Of a stretch of DNA of 64,000 nt, positions 9,438-19,049 are shown piece by piece. The position numbers and the translations under genes were made by a program. The DNA lies in the NCBI RefSeq assembly GCF_001427605.1, contig NZ_LMGZ01000021.1, positions 62,001-126,000 of the forward strand. Reading direction: 5' to 3'. The notes below the pieces were generated by a model. The model was not told the origin of the DNA. It was given only the letters and a program-made list of their open reading frames with translations, and ran no database searches. Each line of letters begins with the position of its first letter. Positions within the stretch are counted from its first letter, which is position 1. Origin of the DNA: Devosia sp. Root635 (lineage in GTDB: Bacteria > Pseudomonadota > Alphaproteobacteria > Rhizobiales > Devosiaceae).

Positions 9438-10121
9438 TCAGTCGTAGCCGTAGCCTTCGGCTGTGTCGCCGGGCTCGCTGGTGTCGATATGGCGCGGCTG
9501 CAGCACGGTGACGGCGCGGCGCCATTCGAGGGGGGCTTCGAGGAGACCCTCGATTTCGTCGGGGGGCTGGCGCGCGTCGAAATGGACCGCAAAGCCCACA
9601 TCGAACAGGCGCACCACGCGGCCGGGCACATGGCCGATCGTTACCGGCGCGCCGGGGATGGGCGTGGTGTCGGCCGAAATGGCGGCGCCGGAGGCCGAAT
9701 AGTCGACGATGAGACAGGGCAGCACGTCACCGCCCTCGAGAATGATGACCGAACGCGGTTCGGCGGGCATGAAGCGCTTTTCCGCCCGCTTGTCGGCAAG
9801 GCCATGCCAGGGCTTGTGGCGGAAGGTCTCGATACGATCGGCGAGATCGGGCTCGGCTCCGTCGAGTTCGACCGCGAAGCCATCGGCCACATGGCGCCCG
9901 ATGCGGCCATGCAGGTTGCCGAAGGGTGCGAAACTGGCCGAGACTTGCTCGCCGATGGCGCCGATGACCGGCGCGGAGACGACAAAGCCGGTAGGCGAGA
10001 TGGTTCGAAGGCGACAGGCGAAGATGTTGACTCCAGGCCTGCGCGCCTGCTGGCCGAGGACGTAGCGCCCCGCGACAGTGCTGATATTGTGCAGGCTATG
10101 GTCTATTTCGGTCGCGGACAT
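9438..10121 (-). CDS. PilZ domain protein (probable c-di-GMP receptor), copy 1
   Basis: A soluble 227-residue protein with a C-terminal PilZ-type domain: the arginine-rich part DKRAEKRFMP (about residues 132-141) and DYSASGAAISAD, which fits the D/NxSxxG c-di-GMP motif. The N-terminal half resembles a second, degenerate beta-barrel (ACRLRTISPTGF). GGAGGCGTC directly before the ATG at 10121 fixes the start. A paralogue of the same layout lies immediately upstream on the same strand, so the pair probably arose by tandem duplication. A GGDEF cyclase gene lies 7 kb away. Which process it controls is not shown by the context. Confidence 0.85.
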   Translation of the reverse strand: MSATEIDHSLHNISTVAGRYVLGQQARRPGVNIFACRLRTISPTGFVVSAPVIGAIGEQVSASFAPFGNLHGRIGRHVADGFAVELDGAEPDLADRIETFRHKPWHGLADKRAEKRFMPAEPRSVIILEGGDVLPCLIVDYSASGAAISADTTPIPGAPVTIGHVPGRVVRLFDVGFAVHFDARQPPDEIEGLLEAPLEWRRAVTVLQPRHIDTSEPGDTAEGYGYD

Positions 10122-10248
10122 GACGCCTCCCGTAATGGCTCGTTCCGGCATGATATGCGCGGGCCATGAACACCGTGTTCACCGGCCCCACGCAGCTTTC
10201 TCCATTGCCGTAAGCAAAATTTCATCGTGCGGGCGGCGTCGGCGCGCC

Positions 10249-10938
10249 TCATTCGATCGGCGGCGCGACCAGGATTTCGAGCTGGTCGATCTCCTGAAGC
10301 TGGATGAATTGCAGGGCGAAACCGACATCGAGATAGCGCACGACGCGCCCGACCAGCTTGCCGATGGCCATGGGCGTGCCGAGTCCGGGCCAGATATCGG
10401 CCGACACGGCGATGCCAGACTGGGAGATGTCGATGACGAAACAAGGCATCTGCGTGCCATCGGCCAGGGTCAGGACGGTGCGCGGATCGCGCGGCAGGAT
10501 ACGCTTGTGTTCCCGCTTGTCGGGAACCTGCTCATGGACCCGCTTCTTCTGCCAGACGATCTTGCCGCCCAGCTTGTTGCGATCGGTGTCGCTCAGGATC
10601 AGTTCCATGACGAAGCCGGAGGGCAGCTTGCGGCTGATCTTGCCGCGCAGGATGCCGAACTCGTCGAAATGGGCGGTCACGGCTTCGCCCTCGTGGCCGA
10701 TGACGGGCCCGACCACCACGGCCAGCCGAGTCGAGATCGAGCAGAGCCGGCACGCATAGACGGACACCTTGCCATCGTCGCCGACCCGCCGGTCGGAGAG
10801 CGCATAGCGACCCGCCACGGCGCCGATAAAACGGACGTCGTGCCAGTCAAAATGCGATCGTGACGGTGTGTTGCCACCGTCAGCGCTCTGAAACATGGGT
10901 CCATCGCCCCCAATAGTTTCGCTTCCAGAAGAAACCAT
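10249..10938 (-). CDS. PilZ domain protein (probable c-di-GMP receptor), copy 2
   Basis: A 229-residue paralogue of the next gene with the same order of parts: N-terminal barrel-like region (YACRLCSISTRLAV), then the PilZ domain with DKREHKRILPRDPR and the D/NxSxxG motif DISQSGIAVSAD. The alignment with its neighbour holds along the whole length (for example GRVVRYLDVGFALQF against GRVVRLFDVGFAVHF). The start is uncertain: ATG at 10938 has no clear ribosome binding site, and ATG at 10896 has GGGGG at a longer distance. No membrane or enzymatic domain is present, so it is likely a c-di-GMP receptor or adaptor. Confidence 0.82.
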   Translation of the reverse strand: MVSSGSETIGGDGPMFQSADGGNTPSRSHFDWHDVRFIGAVAGRYALSDRRVGDDGKVSVYACRLCSISTRLAVVVGPVIGHEGEAVTAHFDEFGILRGKISRKLPSGFVMELILSDTDRNKLGGKIVWQKKRVHEQVPDKREHKRILPRDPRTVLTLADGTQMPCFVIDISQSGIAVSADIWPGLGTPMAIGKLVGRVVRYLDVGFALQFIQLQEIDQLEILVAPPIE

Positions 10939-11053
10939 AGGTGCTAGTTCTTAAGGACTTCTCCCAATTCACAGGTGAAATGTGACGCGCCTGTTGTATC
11001 GATTGTAGCACTCGCGGCATGGTTACTGCGGTGCTAACGCAGCGATACAGGCG

Positions 11054-12574
11054 TCAGCTCGATTGGCGCGCCATCTCGGCAAAATGCGATTCCGGACTGT
11101 CGACTTCCCGCAGCCTCCGATTCTCGATCACCAGGAAGCGGTTACCGAGTCCGCGCACGAAGCTGCGATCATGCGAGACGAGGATGCAGGTGGCGCCGTG
11201 GGTGAGGATTTCGTCCTCCAGCCGCTCCTGCCCTGGAATGTCCACATGGTTGGTGGGCTCATCGAGCAGGTAGAAATTGGGCTCCAGCAGGCGAATGGCC
11301 AGCAGGCCCAGCCGGGCGCGCTGGCCGAAGGACATTTCGGCAATGGGCCGCTCCTGTCTCTCGACGGCGAAGCCGGCGGCGGCCAGCAGGCTCTTGCTGC
11401 GCTGGTCGCCCTGGTCGAAGCGGCCGGCAATGTAGCCCAGCGGGGATTGCCTGGCCGGCAGGAAGCTCATGGCCTGGTCGACATAGCCGGGCACGACCTG
11501 CGGGCTGACGCGAATGCCGGGCGTATCGGCGCCGGTCATGGCGCGGTGGACGAGGCCGATGAACTGGGACTTGCCGGTGCCGTTGCGGCCCAGGATGACC
11601 AGCCGGTTGCCCTGGAAGACATGCAGCTTGTCGATGTGGAACAGTTTATCCCCGACAGGACTGGTGACCGTGACATTCTCGACCGCGAGCATGACCCTGG
11701 CCTGCGCGCCGCTATTGCCCAGCCTGATCTCGCCGCTCCGCTCCTTGTGCAGGGATAACACCGCACTTTCGATCTTCTCGGCGCGCTCGCGCAGGTATTT
11801 CGACTTCACCGTCAGCAGGTCGCTGCCCGAATTGACCCCGATATTGGTGAGCTTGGCCGCCTGTTTGCGCAGGCGGGAGACCTCCTTCAAATCCTTTTCG
11901 CGCTTCGCTTCCGCGGCTTCGTCGGCCTCGGCCAAAGCCACCCGCGCCTTGCTGTAGGGCAAGGCGAAATAGGGACTGGCATCGGGCCGCAGGAACAGCG
12001 TGCGGTTGGTCGTCGCGTCAAGGAATTGCCGGTCATGGCTGGCAATGACCACCGGAATATTGCGAGCCGCCTGATTGATCCAGTTTTCCAACTGGAACAG
12101 CTTGCCCAGATCGAGATGGTTGGTCGGCTCGTCAAGCAGCAGGGCATCGGGTTGCAGCACCCAGCAGCGCGCTATGAGGGCGATGCGCTGCCAGCCGCCG
12201 CTCAATTCGGCCAGCTTGCGGCTGCGCATGGGTTCGGGGGTCTCGAACTCGTCGAGCACCACGTCGACGCGCCAGCTATCGGTGTCGCGCTCGGTGGGCG
12301 GCAGGGCTTCGAGCACGGCGTCGTAGAGGGTGAGGCCCATGCTGGCGGCGGGCATGTCCTGCTCGACATAACCCACCGTGAGGCCGCGCGAGCGCACGAT
12401 GTCGCCTGCGGTCAGCTCCCCCTGCCCGGCTATGGCCCGCAGCAGGGTCGTCTTGCCGCGACCGTTGCCGGCGACGAGGCCGACACGATCGCCGTCGCCG
12501 ATGACGAAATTGAGGTTGGAAAAGAGCGTGTCACTGGCCACGAGGCCGGCATTGCGGAGGCTGATAGAGCCCAT
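11054..12574 (-). CDS. ABC-F family ATPase (ribosome-associated, possible resistance or translation factor)
   Basis: A 506-residue protein with two ABC ATPase domains in one chain and no membrane domain, the hallmark of ABC-F. Domain 1 has Walker A GNGRGKTT, signature LSGGWQR and Walker B LLLDEPTNHLD. Domain 2 has GRNGTGKSQ, MSFGQRARLGLLA and YLLDEPTNHVD. The interdomain linker (about residues 200-280) is charged and helical, as in proteins that reach into the ribosomal E site. Known ABC-F proteins either tune translation (EttA, Uup) or protect ribosomes from antibiotics; the sequence alone does not decide. The start codon has only a weak ribosome binding site and lies downstream of a leader peptide and hairpins, which suggests attenuation control. 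Confidence 0.92.
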   Translation of the reverse strand: MGSISLRNAGLVASDTLFSNLNFVIGDGDRVGLVAGNGRGKTTLLRAIAGQGELTAGDIVRSRGLTVGYVEQDMPAASMGLTLYDAVLEALPPTERDTDSWRVDVVLDEFETPEPMRSRKLAELSGGWQRIALIARCWVLQPDALLLDEPTNHLDLGKLFQLENWINQAARNIPVVIASHDRQFLDATTNRTLFLRPDASPYFALPYSKARVALAEADEAAEAKREKDLKEVSRLRKQAAKLTNIGVNSGSDLLTVKSKYLRERAEKIESAVLSLHKERSGEIRLGNSGAQARVMLAVENVTVTSPVGDKLFHIDKLHVFQGNRLVILGRNGTGKSQFIGLVHRAMTGADTPGIRVSPQVVPGYVDQAMSFLPARQSPLGYIAGRFDQGDQRSKSLLAAAGFAVERQERPIAEMSFGQRARLGLLAIRLLEPNFYLLDEPTNHVDIPGQERLEDEILTHGATCILVSHDRSFVRGLGNRFLVIENRRLREVDSPESHFAEMARQSS

Positions 12575-12593
12575 TGTCTTGTCTCACTGGTGC

Positions 12594-12635
12594 GGCGCGA
12601 GGCGCCAAATCCTGTCAGGCGGTCAGGAACCGCCA
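12594..12635 (-). promoter_or_regulatory. Two hairpins in the ABC-F leader
   Basis: On the minus strand, GGCGGT / ACCGCC with a five-base loop (12635-12619) and GGCGC / GCGCC with a CTTC loop (12607-12594) lie between the leader peptide stop and the ABC-F start, which is about 20 bases further on. The second is close enough to the ribosome binding region to hinder initiation. The stems are visible; the regulatory role is inferred. Confidence 0.5.
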
Positions 12636-12689
12636 CGAAGGGCAAACCAGAATGGGAAAGACAGGGAGGAACGTCCGTACCAGTACCGG

Positions 12690-12758
12690 TCAGCCCTGCA
12701 GCTGATGCCACAGGGCGTGAACAGGGCCACGGGAGCGGTGCTCGAACTGCAAAGTCAT
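12690..12758 (-). CDS. Putative leader peptide of the ABC-F gene (22 residues)
   Basis: A 23-codon ORF starting MTLQFEHRSRGPVHALWH and ending LQG before TGA. GAGGAGG, one of the strongest ribosome binding sites in the window, lies five bases ahead of its ATG. The following ABC-F gene, 115 bases downstream on the same strand, has a weak one. A strongly translated short ORF followed by hairpins is the arrangement used by inducible ribosome-protection genes, where stalling on the leader opens the downstream gene. Only the ORF, the binding site and the stems are seen; regulation is inferred. Confidence 0.5.
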   Translation of the reverse strand: MTLQFEHRSRGPVHALWHQLQG

Positions 12759-12825
12759 GGCGCCCTCCTCGGTTGGCGTGGTCTATGAATCAATAGCCGC
12801 GCGGGCAGCAGAAATCAATCGCAGG

Positions 12826-12996
12826 CTACAGGAAGTAGAACATGGCCGCGACCAGCGCGACGACCCCGGAACGCGGGGCGGCGAGCTTGGCCAGCCGGTA
12901 CGCAATACCTGAAAACCCGGCTTGCGGCCAAACACCGAAGGCAACCGAACCAGCAGAGACCTGGTACGCAGAACGAGGATCCCGGTCGGTTCGCAT
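12826..12996 (-). CDS. Possible small membrane protein (56 residues)
   Basis: An ORF starting MRTDRDPRSAYQVSAGS with GGAG seven bases upstream and ending in a short hydrophobic segment (SGVVALVAAMFYFL) directly before the stop. Two other reading frames are also open here on the same strand, and third-position GC is lower than in neighbouring genes, so coding is not certain. If real it would be a small protein with a C-terminal membrane anchor. It lies 68 bases upstream of the ABC-F leader peptide and could share its transcript. The sequence from 12997 to 13180 shows nothing else. Confidence 0.35.
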   Translation of the reverse strand: MRTDRDPRSAYQVSAGSVAFGVWPQAGFSGIAYRLAKLAAPRSGVVALVAAMFYFL

Positions 12997-13180
12997 ACGG
13001 CAACTCCAGACAAAACCGTATGAGATGGTTGTAGCAGCGCGCCTTTAAGAAAGTGCTTTCAAGAAGCAAACGGAACGTAAACCGGACGCCCGATCTTGGG
13101 ACGGGTTTGTATCGAAGTGGGGTGAGATGGTGCTTCTTACCCTGGAGCGATGGTGGAGAGGCCCCGCGCACGGCACCCGG

Positions 13181-13234
13181 TAAAGGCCCCCTCACCCGGC
13201 CTGCGGCCGACCTCTCCCCCGAAGGGAGAGGTGA
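13181..13234. repeat. Short intergenic repeat, family B, copy 3
   Basis: AAAGGCCCCCTCACCCGGCC ... CCGACCTCTCCCCCGAAGGGAGAGGTGAAGG, closely related to the elements at 5541 and 24790. It lies just downstream of the stop codon of the next gene (minus strand), like copies 1 and 2. Confidence 0.75.
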
Positions 13235-13239
13235 AGGTC

Positions 13240-13563
13240 CTACCCCGCCGGTCGCAGTTGCGTGCGATCCTCGATGCGGCCGGTGCAGTAGTTGAAATCG
13301 AGCAGATAGACCCAGCCGTCGCGGGTGGCGCGCACCTCGATGTGTTTTTCCATCGGCACGTTGAGATAGATATTGGTATAGCCGCGGTCGGCAACCGCCT
13401 GGCGGATCTGATAGTTGCTCAGGCAGGTGATGCGCTCGGGGTAGAAGTCCGACGCCTCGTCACCAAAGAAGATGCCGAAGCGGAAAGACTGCGCCTGTGC
13501 CGGAACCGCCAAGCCCGCGGCTAGCAGCAATGTGGTCAGGGCGATGGCGATGGACCTGGTCAT
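13240..13563 (-). CDS. Small secreted protein of unknown function
   Basis: A 107-residue protein with a clear Sec signal peptide (MTRSIAIALTTLLLAAGLAV, cleavage likely after AQA near residue 25). The mature part of about 80 residues contains two cysteines (ITCLSNYQIRQ and FNYCTGRIED) that could form a disulphide in the periplasm. I recognise the layout but can give no family function. CAGGAGG lies upstream of the ATG at 13563, which decides against the longer frame. It is divergent from parE. Confidence 0.75.
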   Translation of the reverse strand: MTRSIAIALTTLLLAAGLAVPAQAQSFRFGIFFGDEASDFYPERITCLSNYQIRQAVADRGYTNIYLNVPMEKHIEVRATRDGWVYLLDFNYCTGRIEDRTQLRPAG

Positions 13564-13756
13564 GATAGCCTCCTGGCTCGTGCAATCTGACACAAAAGCA
13601 GTTCCCGCTTGAACCCAGGCGGAACCGGCCATTCATCTGGCGTTCAGCTTTGTGGACAAAGCCCTGGACGGCAAGTGGTTCCAGCATGGTCGGGCAGCCG
13701 GCTGGGATATGCTAAAAGGCGGAATCGCCCGATTCGGGCAAAAAGACGGAATGTGC

Positions 13757-15772
13757 ATGTCGCAGGCAGAAGACCTTTTCGGCGGCGGGGACGAACCCGA
13801 GCGCCAGCCCGAACCAGCAGCCAAGCCTGCCTCCAGGACCGCCCCGGCAGCAGGCTCGTATTCGGCTGCCGACATCGAGGTGCTGGAAGGGCTGGAGCCG
13901 GTGCGCCGCCGGCCGGGCATGTATATCGGCGGCACCGACGCCAATGCGCTGCATCATCTGTTTGCCGAGGTCATCGACAATTCGATGGACGAGGCCATTG
14001 CCGGCCATGCCACCCGCATCGAGGTACATCTGGGCGAGGATGGTTTCGTGACCGTGGTCGACAACGGACGCGGCATTCCCGTTGAGAACCATCCCAAATA
14101 TCCGGGGCGCTCGACGCTCGAAATCGTCCACACCGTGCTCCATGCCGGCGGCAAGTTCGACTCCAAGGCCTATGAGACTTCGGGCGGCCTGCATGGCGTC
14201 GGCGTTTCCGTGGTCAATGCCCTCAGCGACAGCCTCGTGGTCGAGGTCGCGCGCGAGCAGCAGTTGCATCAGCTGGCCTTTTCGCGCGGCAAGCCGTTGG
14301 GCGATGTCGAAGCGCTCGGCCGGGTGCAGAACCGGCGCGGCACCACCACGCGTTTCCATCCCGACCCGCAAATCTTCGGGGACCACGCGCATTTCTCGGC
14401 GGCGCGCCTCTACCGCATGACGCGGGCCAAGGCCTACCTCTTCGCCGGCGTCGAGCTGCGCTGGAGCTGCGACGAGAGTCTCGTCACCGAGGACGCGCCG
14501 GCCAAGGCGGTGTTCCACTATCCGGACGGCCTCAAGGACTTCATGGCGGCCCGCATCGAGGGCGAGACGCGCATTGTCGACGAGCTGTTCCACGGCGTGC
14601 ACGGCAAGGCCGGCACGCATGGCGCGGTCGAATGGGCCATCGCCTGGACGCTGGGCGACGGCGGGGTCTCGTCCTATTGCAACACCGTGCCGACACCCGA
14701 TGGCGGCACGCATGAGGCCGGCCTGCGCACCGCCCTGCTCCGCGGCCTCAAGAATTATGCCGAGCTGACCAAGAACAAGGGCGCGGCCATCCTCACCGCC
14801 GAGGATATCTTCGCCCATTGCAGCGCCATGCTGTCGGTCTTCGTGCGCGAGCCGGAATTCGTCGGCCAGACCAAGGACAAGCTGGCCTCGGGCGAAGCGA
14901 CGCGCATCGTCGACAATGCCCTGCGCGATGCCTTCGACCACTGGCTGGCCGCCTCGCCCAACCAGGCGGGCAAGCTGCTCGATTGGGCGATCGAGCGCGC
15001 CGAGGAACGGCTGCGCCGGCGCAAGGAAAAGGAAATCGACCGGGCCAGCGCCACGCGCAAGCTGCGCCTGCCCGGCAAGCTGGCCGACTGTACGCAGACG
15101 GCGGCGCAAGGGGCGGAACTGTTCATCGTGGAAGGCGACTCGGCCGGCGGTTCGGCCAAGCAGGCGCGCAACCGCATGAGCCAGGCGGTGCTGCCGCTGC
15201 GTGGCAAGATCCTCAATGTGGCCGGGGCCAGCCGCGAGAAAATGCAGGCGAGCCAATTGATCGCCGACCTCATCCAGGCGCTGGGCTGCGGCACGCGGGA
15301 CCGCTATCGCGAGGAAGACCTGCGCTACGACAAGATCATCGTGATGACCGATGCCGATGTCGACGGCGCCCATATCGCTTCGCTGCTGATTACCTTCTTC
15401 TTCCAGGAGATGCCCAAACTGATCGATGCCGGGCATCTTTATCTGGCTTTGCCACCGCTCTATCGCATCAGCCAGGGGGGCAAGACGCTCTATGCGCGCG
15501 ACGATGCCCACAAGAATGAATTGATGGAAACCGAATTCACCGGCAAGGGCAAGGTGGACATGACCCGCTTCAAGGGCCTGGGCGAAATGCCCTTCGCGCA
15601 TCTGCGCGAGACCACGATGTCGCCCAAGTCGCGAACCCTGCTGCAGGTCAAGGTGCGCGACGACCTCGACGCAACCCGGATCAGCGTCGACCGGCTGATG
15701 GGCACCAAGCCCGAGGCGCGGTTCGACTTCATCCAGGAGAATGCCGCATTCGTGACGGATCTGGATGTGTAG
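13757..15772 (+). CDS. parE: DNA topoisomerase IV subunit B
   Basis: The ATPase subunit of topoisomerase IV, which unlinks daughter chromosomes together with ParC. Order of parts in the 671-residue protein: an alanine-rich N-terminal extension, the GHKL ATPase domain with RRPGMYIGGTD and VIDNSMDEA and the GGLHGVGVSVVNAL loop, the transducer, and the TOPRIM domain (FIVEGDSAGGSAKQARNR, DADVDGAH). The C-terminal FKGLGEM motif follows. Length and the absence of the large insert seen in some GyrB proteins favour ParE over GyrB. The start MSQAEDLFG at 13757 is preferred to upstream ATG codons because it fits the family and has GGA upstream. A long palindrome follows. Confidence 0.9.
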   Translation: MSQAEDLFGGGDEPERQPEPAAKPASRTAPAAGSYSAADIEVLEGLEPVRRRPGMYIGGTDANALHHLFAEVIDNSMDEAIAGHATRIEVHLGEDGFVTVVDNGRGIPVENHPKYPGRSTLEIVHTVLHAGGKFDSKAYETSGGLHGVGVSVVNALSDSLVVEVAREQQLHQLAFSRGKPLGDVEALGRVQNRRGTTTRFHPDPQIFGDHAHFSAARLYRMTRAKAYLFAGVELRWSCDESLVTEDAPAKAVFHYPDGLKDFMAARIEGETRIVDELFHGVHGKAGTHGAVEWAIAWTLGDGGVSSYCNTVPTPDGGTHEAGLRTALLRGLKNYAELTKNKGAAILTAEDIFAHCSAMLSVFVREPEFVGQTKDKLASGEATRIVDNALRDAFDHWLAASPNQAGKLLDWAIERAEERLRRRKEKEIDRASATRKLRLPGKLADCTQTAAQGAELFIVEGDSAGGSAKQARNRMSQAVLPLRGKILNVAGASREKMQASQLIADLIQALGCGTRDRYREEDLRYDKIIVMTDADVDGAHIASLLITFFFQEMPKLIDAGHLYLALPPLYRISQGGKTLYARDDAHKNELMETEFTGKGKVDMTRFKGLGEMPFAHLRETTMSPKSRTLLQVKVRDDLDATRISVDRLMGTKPEARFDFIQENAAFVTDLDV

Positions 15773-15779
15773 AATTGTG

Positions 15780-15906
15780 CCACGCCCTCGTGGTTCGAGG
15801 CGCTGAAGAAGCGCACCTCACCATGAGGGCTGCTGGAACCTCGGCGTATCAGCAGCCCTCATGGTGAGGTGCGAGCTCTTGCGAGCCTCGAACCACGAGG
15901 GCGTGG
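15780..15906. repeat. Long palindromic repeat, family D, copy 2
   Basis: The outer arms CCACGCCCTCGTGGTTCGAG and exact complement, and the inner arms CCTCACCATGAGGGCTGCT and complement, have the same nested architecture and nearly the same sequence as the element at 3702-3829. It begins eight bases after the parE stop and ends about 40 bases before the helicase promoter. Confidence 0.85.
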
Positions 15907-15948
15907 TACCCAACCTCCGCTCAATTAATCCTAACGCCGCCAAACCCG

Positions 15949-15976
15949 TTGACAGACAAGGGGTTTGCGCTATGGT
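15949..15976 (+). promoter_or_regulatory. Probable sigma-70 type promoter of the DEAD-box helicase, with a long leader
   Basis: TTGACA (15949-15954) is separated by 16 bases from TATGGT (15971-15976), the best housekeeping-type promoter I see in the window. Transcription from about 15983 would leave a leader of about 220 bases before the helicase. That leader holds no ORF with a convincing ribosome binding site. Long leaders are common on cold-shock and autoregulated helicase mRNAs. Confidence 0.65.
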
Positions 15977-16203
15977 CCGCGCCGCTGGCGCATTTCTGGC
16001 TGGGCGGCTTGTCATCACGACATCACCCGCCTCTGCCAAACTGCCTCAGGGCCACTCCGTCGCTGCACTTGCTGCAATCCCGTTCGGTGGCCGATCCAGT
16101 CGTGGACGCGTTCGCGTAACCTGCTTTTCCGGTCCACTGCTGAAGACCCCGGCGCACCGTTCGAATGTCTCGGACTGGACCTGGCCCCGGGCCACATTGC
16201 TGA

Positions 16204-17739
<1,536 letters not shown>

Positions 17740-17876
17740 TTTAACGCTATTTCATAGTGCAAGCTGGCGTTTTATTGTGGCGCCCCGTTGTATTCGTTAA
17801 TATCGGCGCGATAGTTATCATTGATGACTCGACCCCGTGAGGGGCCGGGTCGGCGCAACGACGCCCGAGGGAAGCT

Positions 17877-18947
17877 GTGTCCGAACAGGAATTCAAACGC
17901 GCGCTTGGCTATGCCAACTCGGCATTCGACCTGCTCAAGCGCAGCGGGATTCCGCCCTATCCGCAATTCTATGAACTGCTCTACACCTATGCGACGGGCG
18001 TCAATCCGACGCTGAACAATAGAATCAACGCCATCTTCCGCAGTGGCGACACGCCATCGGCCAATCTTGCGGAAACGCTCTACAACGAATTCCTCAAATC
18101 CGACGTCAACGACCGGATGTCCAATGTCTCGGAGCGCATGCATGCGCGGATCGAGGCGGTGCATGAAGCCATCGATTCCGCCATGACGACGGCGAATGCC
18201 TATTCCGGCTCGCTGCAATCGGCGAGCGGGGACCTGGAACGCGAGATTTCGCCGCTAGCGATGAAGGATCTGGCCGAACGCCTGCTGTCGGAGACCCGGC
18301 GCATGCAGGAGACCAATCGCGCGCTCGAGCAGAAGCTCGAAGCCTCGCGCGACGACATTGCCTCGCTGCAACGCGATCTCGACGATGTCCGGCGCGAATC
18401 CCTGCTGGACCCGCTGACCAAGATTGCCAATCGCAAGAGCTTCGACGAGGGGATGGAAGCGGCCATCGCCGAGGCCGCCGAAAACAACGCGCCGCTCTGC
18501 CTGATGATCATCGACATCGATCATTTCAAGAATTTCAACGACACCTATGGCCACCAGACGGGCGACCAGGTGCTGCGGCTGGTAGCGATGACGCTGAAGT
18601 CCAACATCAAGGGCAAGGACCTGGCGGCGCGCTATGGCGGCGAGGAGTTCGTCGCCATCCTGCCGTCGACCGACATGGAAGGCGCCGTGATCGTGGCGGA
18701 GAATATCCGCCGGGCCATCCAGGCCAAGGAGTTGCTGAAGCGCTCCACCAACGAGAAGCTGGGCCGCATCACCGCCTCGTTTGGCGTTGCCGCCTATAGG
18801 GCAGACGACACGGCGGCCATGCTGATCGAGCGCGCCGACCGCTGCCTCTATGCCGCCAAGCATGCCGGCCGCAACCGGGTGGTCAGCGAGGCCGACCTGG
18901 AGACGATGCAGGCCGAAGCCGAAGTGCCGGGCGTGTCGGCAGCTTAA
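17877..18947 (+). CDS. Diguanylate cyclase (GGDEF domain protein)
   Basis: This enzyme makes cyclic di-GMP from two GTP. The 356-residue protein has a helical N-terminal region (about 1-115, starting SEQEFKRALGYANSAFDLL), a coiled-coil segment (about 120-180, MQETNRALEQKLEASRDD), and a C-terminal GGDEF domain with active-site GGEEF (YGGEEFVAILP). The inhibitory I-site, usually RxxD six residues upstream, reads KGKD, so product inhibition may be weak. No membrane segment is present, so it is cytosolic. GTG at 17877 with GAGGG just upstream is the start. It may feed the PilZ proteins at 9.4-10.9 kb. Confidence 0.92.
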   Translation: MSEQEFKRALGYANSAFDLLKRSGIPPYPQFYELLYTYATGVNPTLNNRINAIFRSGDTPSANLAETLYNEFLKSDVNDRMSNVSERMHARIEAVHEAIDSAMTTANAYSGSLQSASGDLEREISPLAMKDLAERLLSETRRMQETNRALEQKLEASRDDIASLQRDLDDVRRESLLDPLTKIANRKSFDEGMEAAIAEAAENNAPLCLMIIDIDHFKNFNDTYGHQTGDQVLRLVAMTLKSNIKGKDLAARYGGEEFVAILPSTDMEGAVIVAENIRRAIQAKELLKRSTNEKLGRITASFGVAAYRADDTAAMLIERADRCLYAAKHAGRNRVVSEADLETMQAEAEVPGVSAA

Positions 18948-19049
18948 GGGCTCCAGGAGGTCCGCTGGCGGTAGGATGCGCAGGCTGCTCCCAACAACCG
19001 GTGGAGGTAGGAAGCGAACGAGATAACGCGTCGGCTCGGCGCTCTCGTC

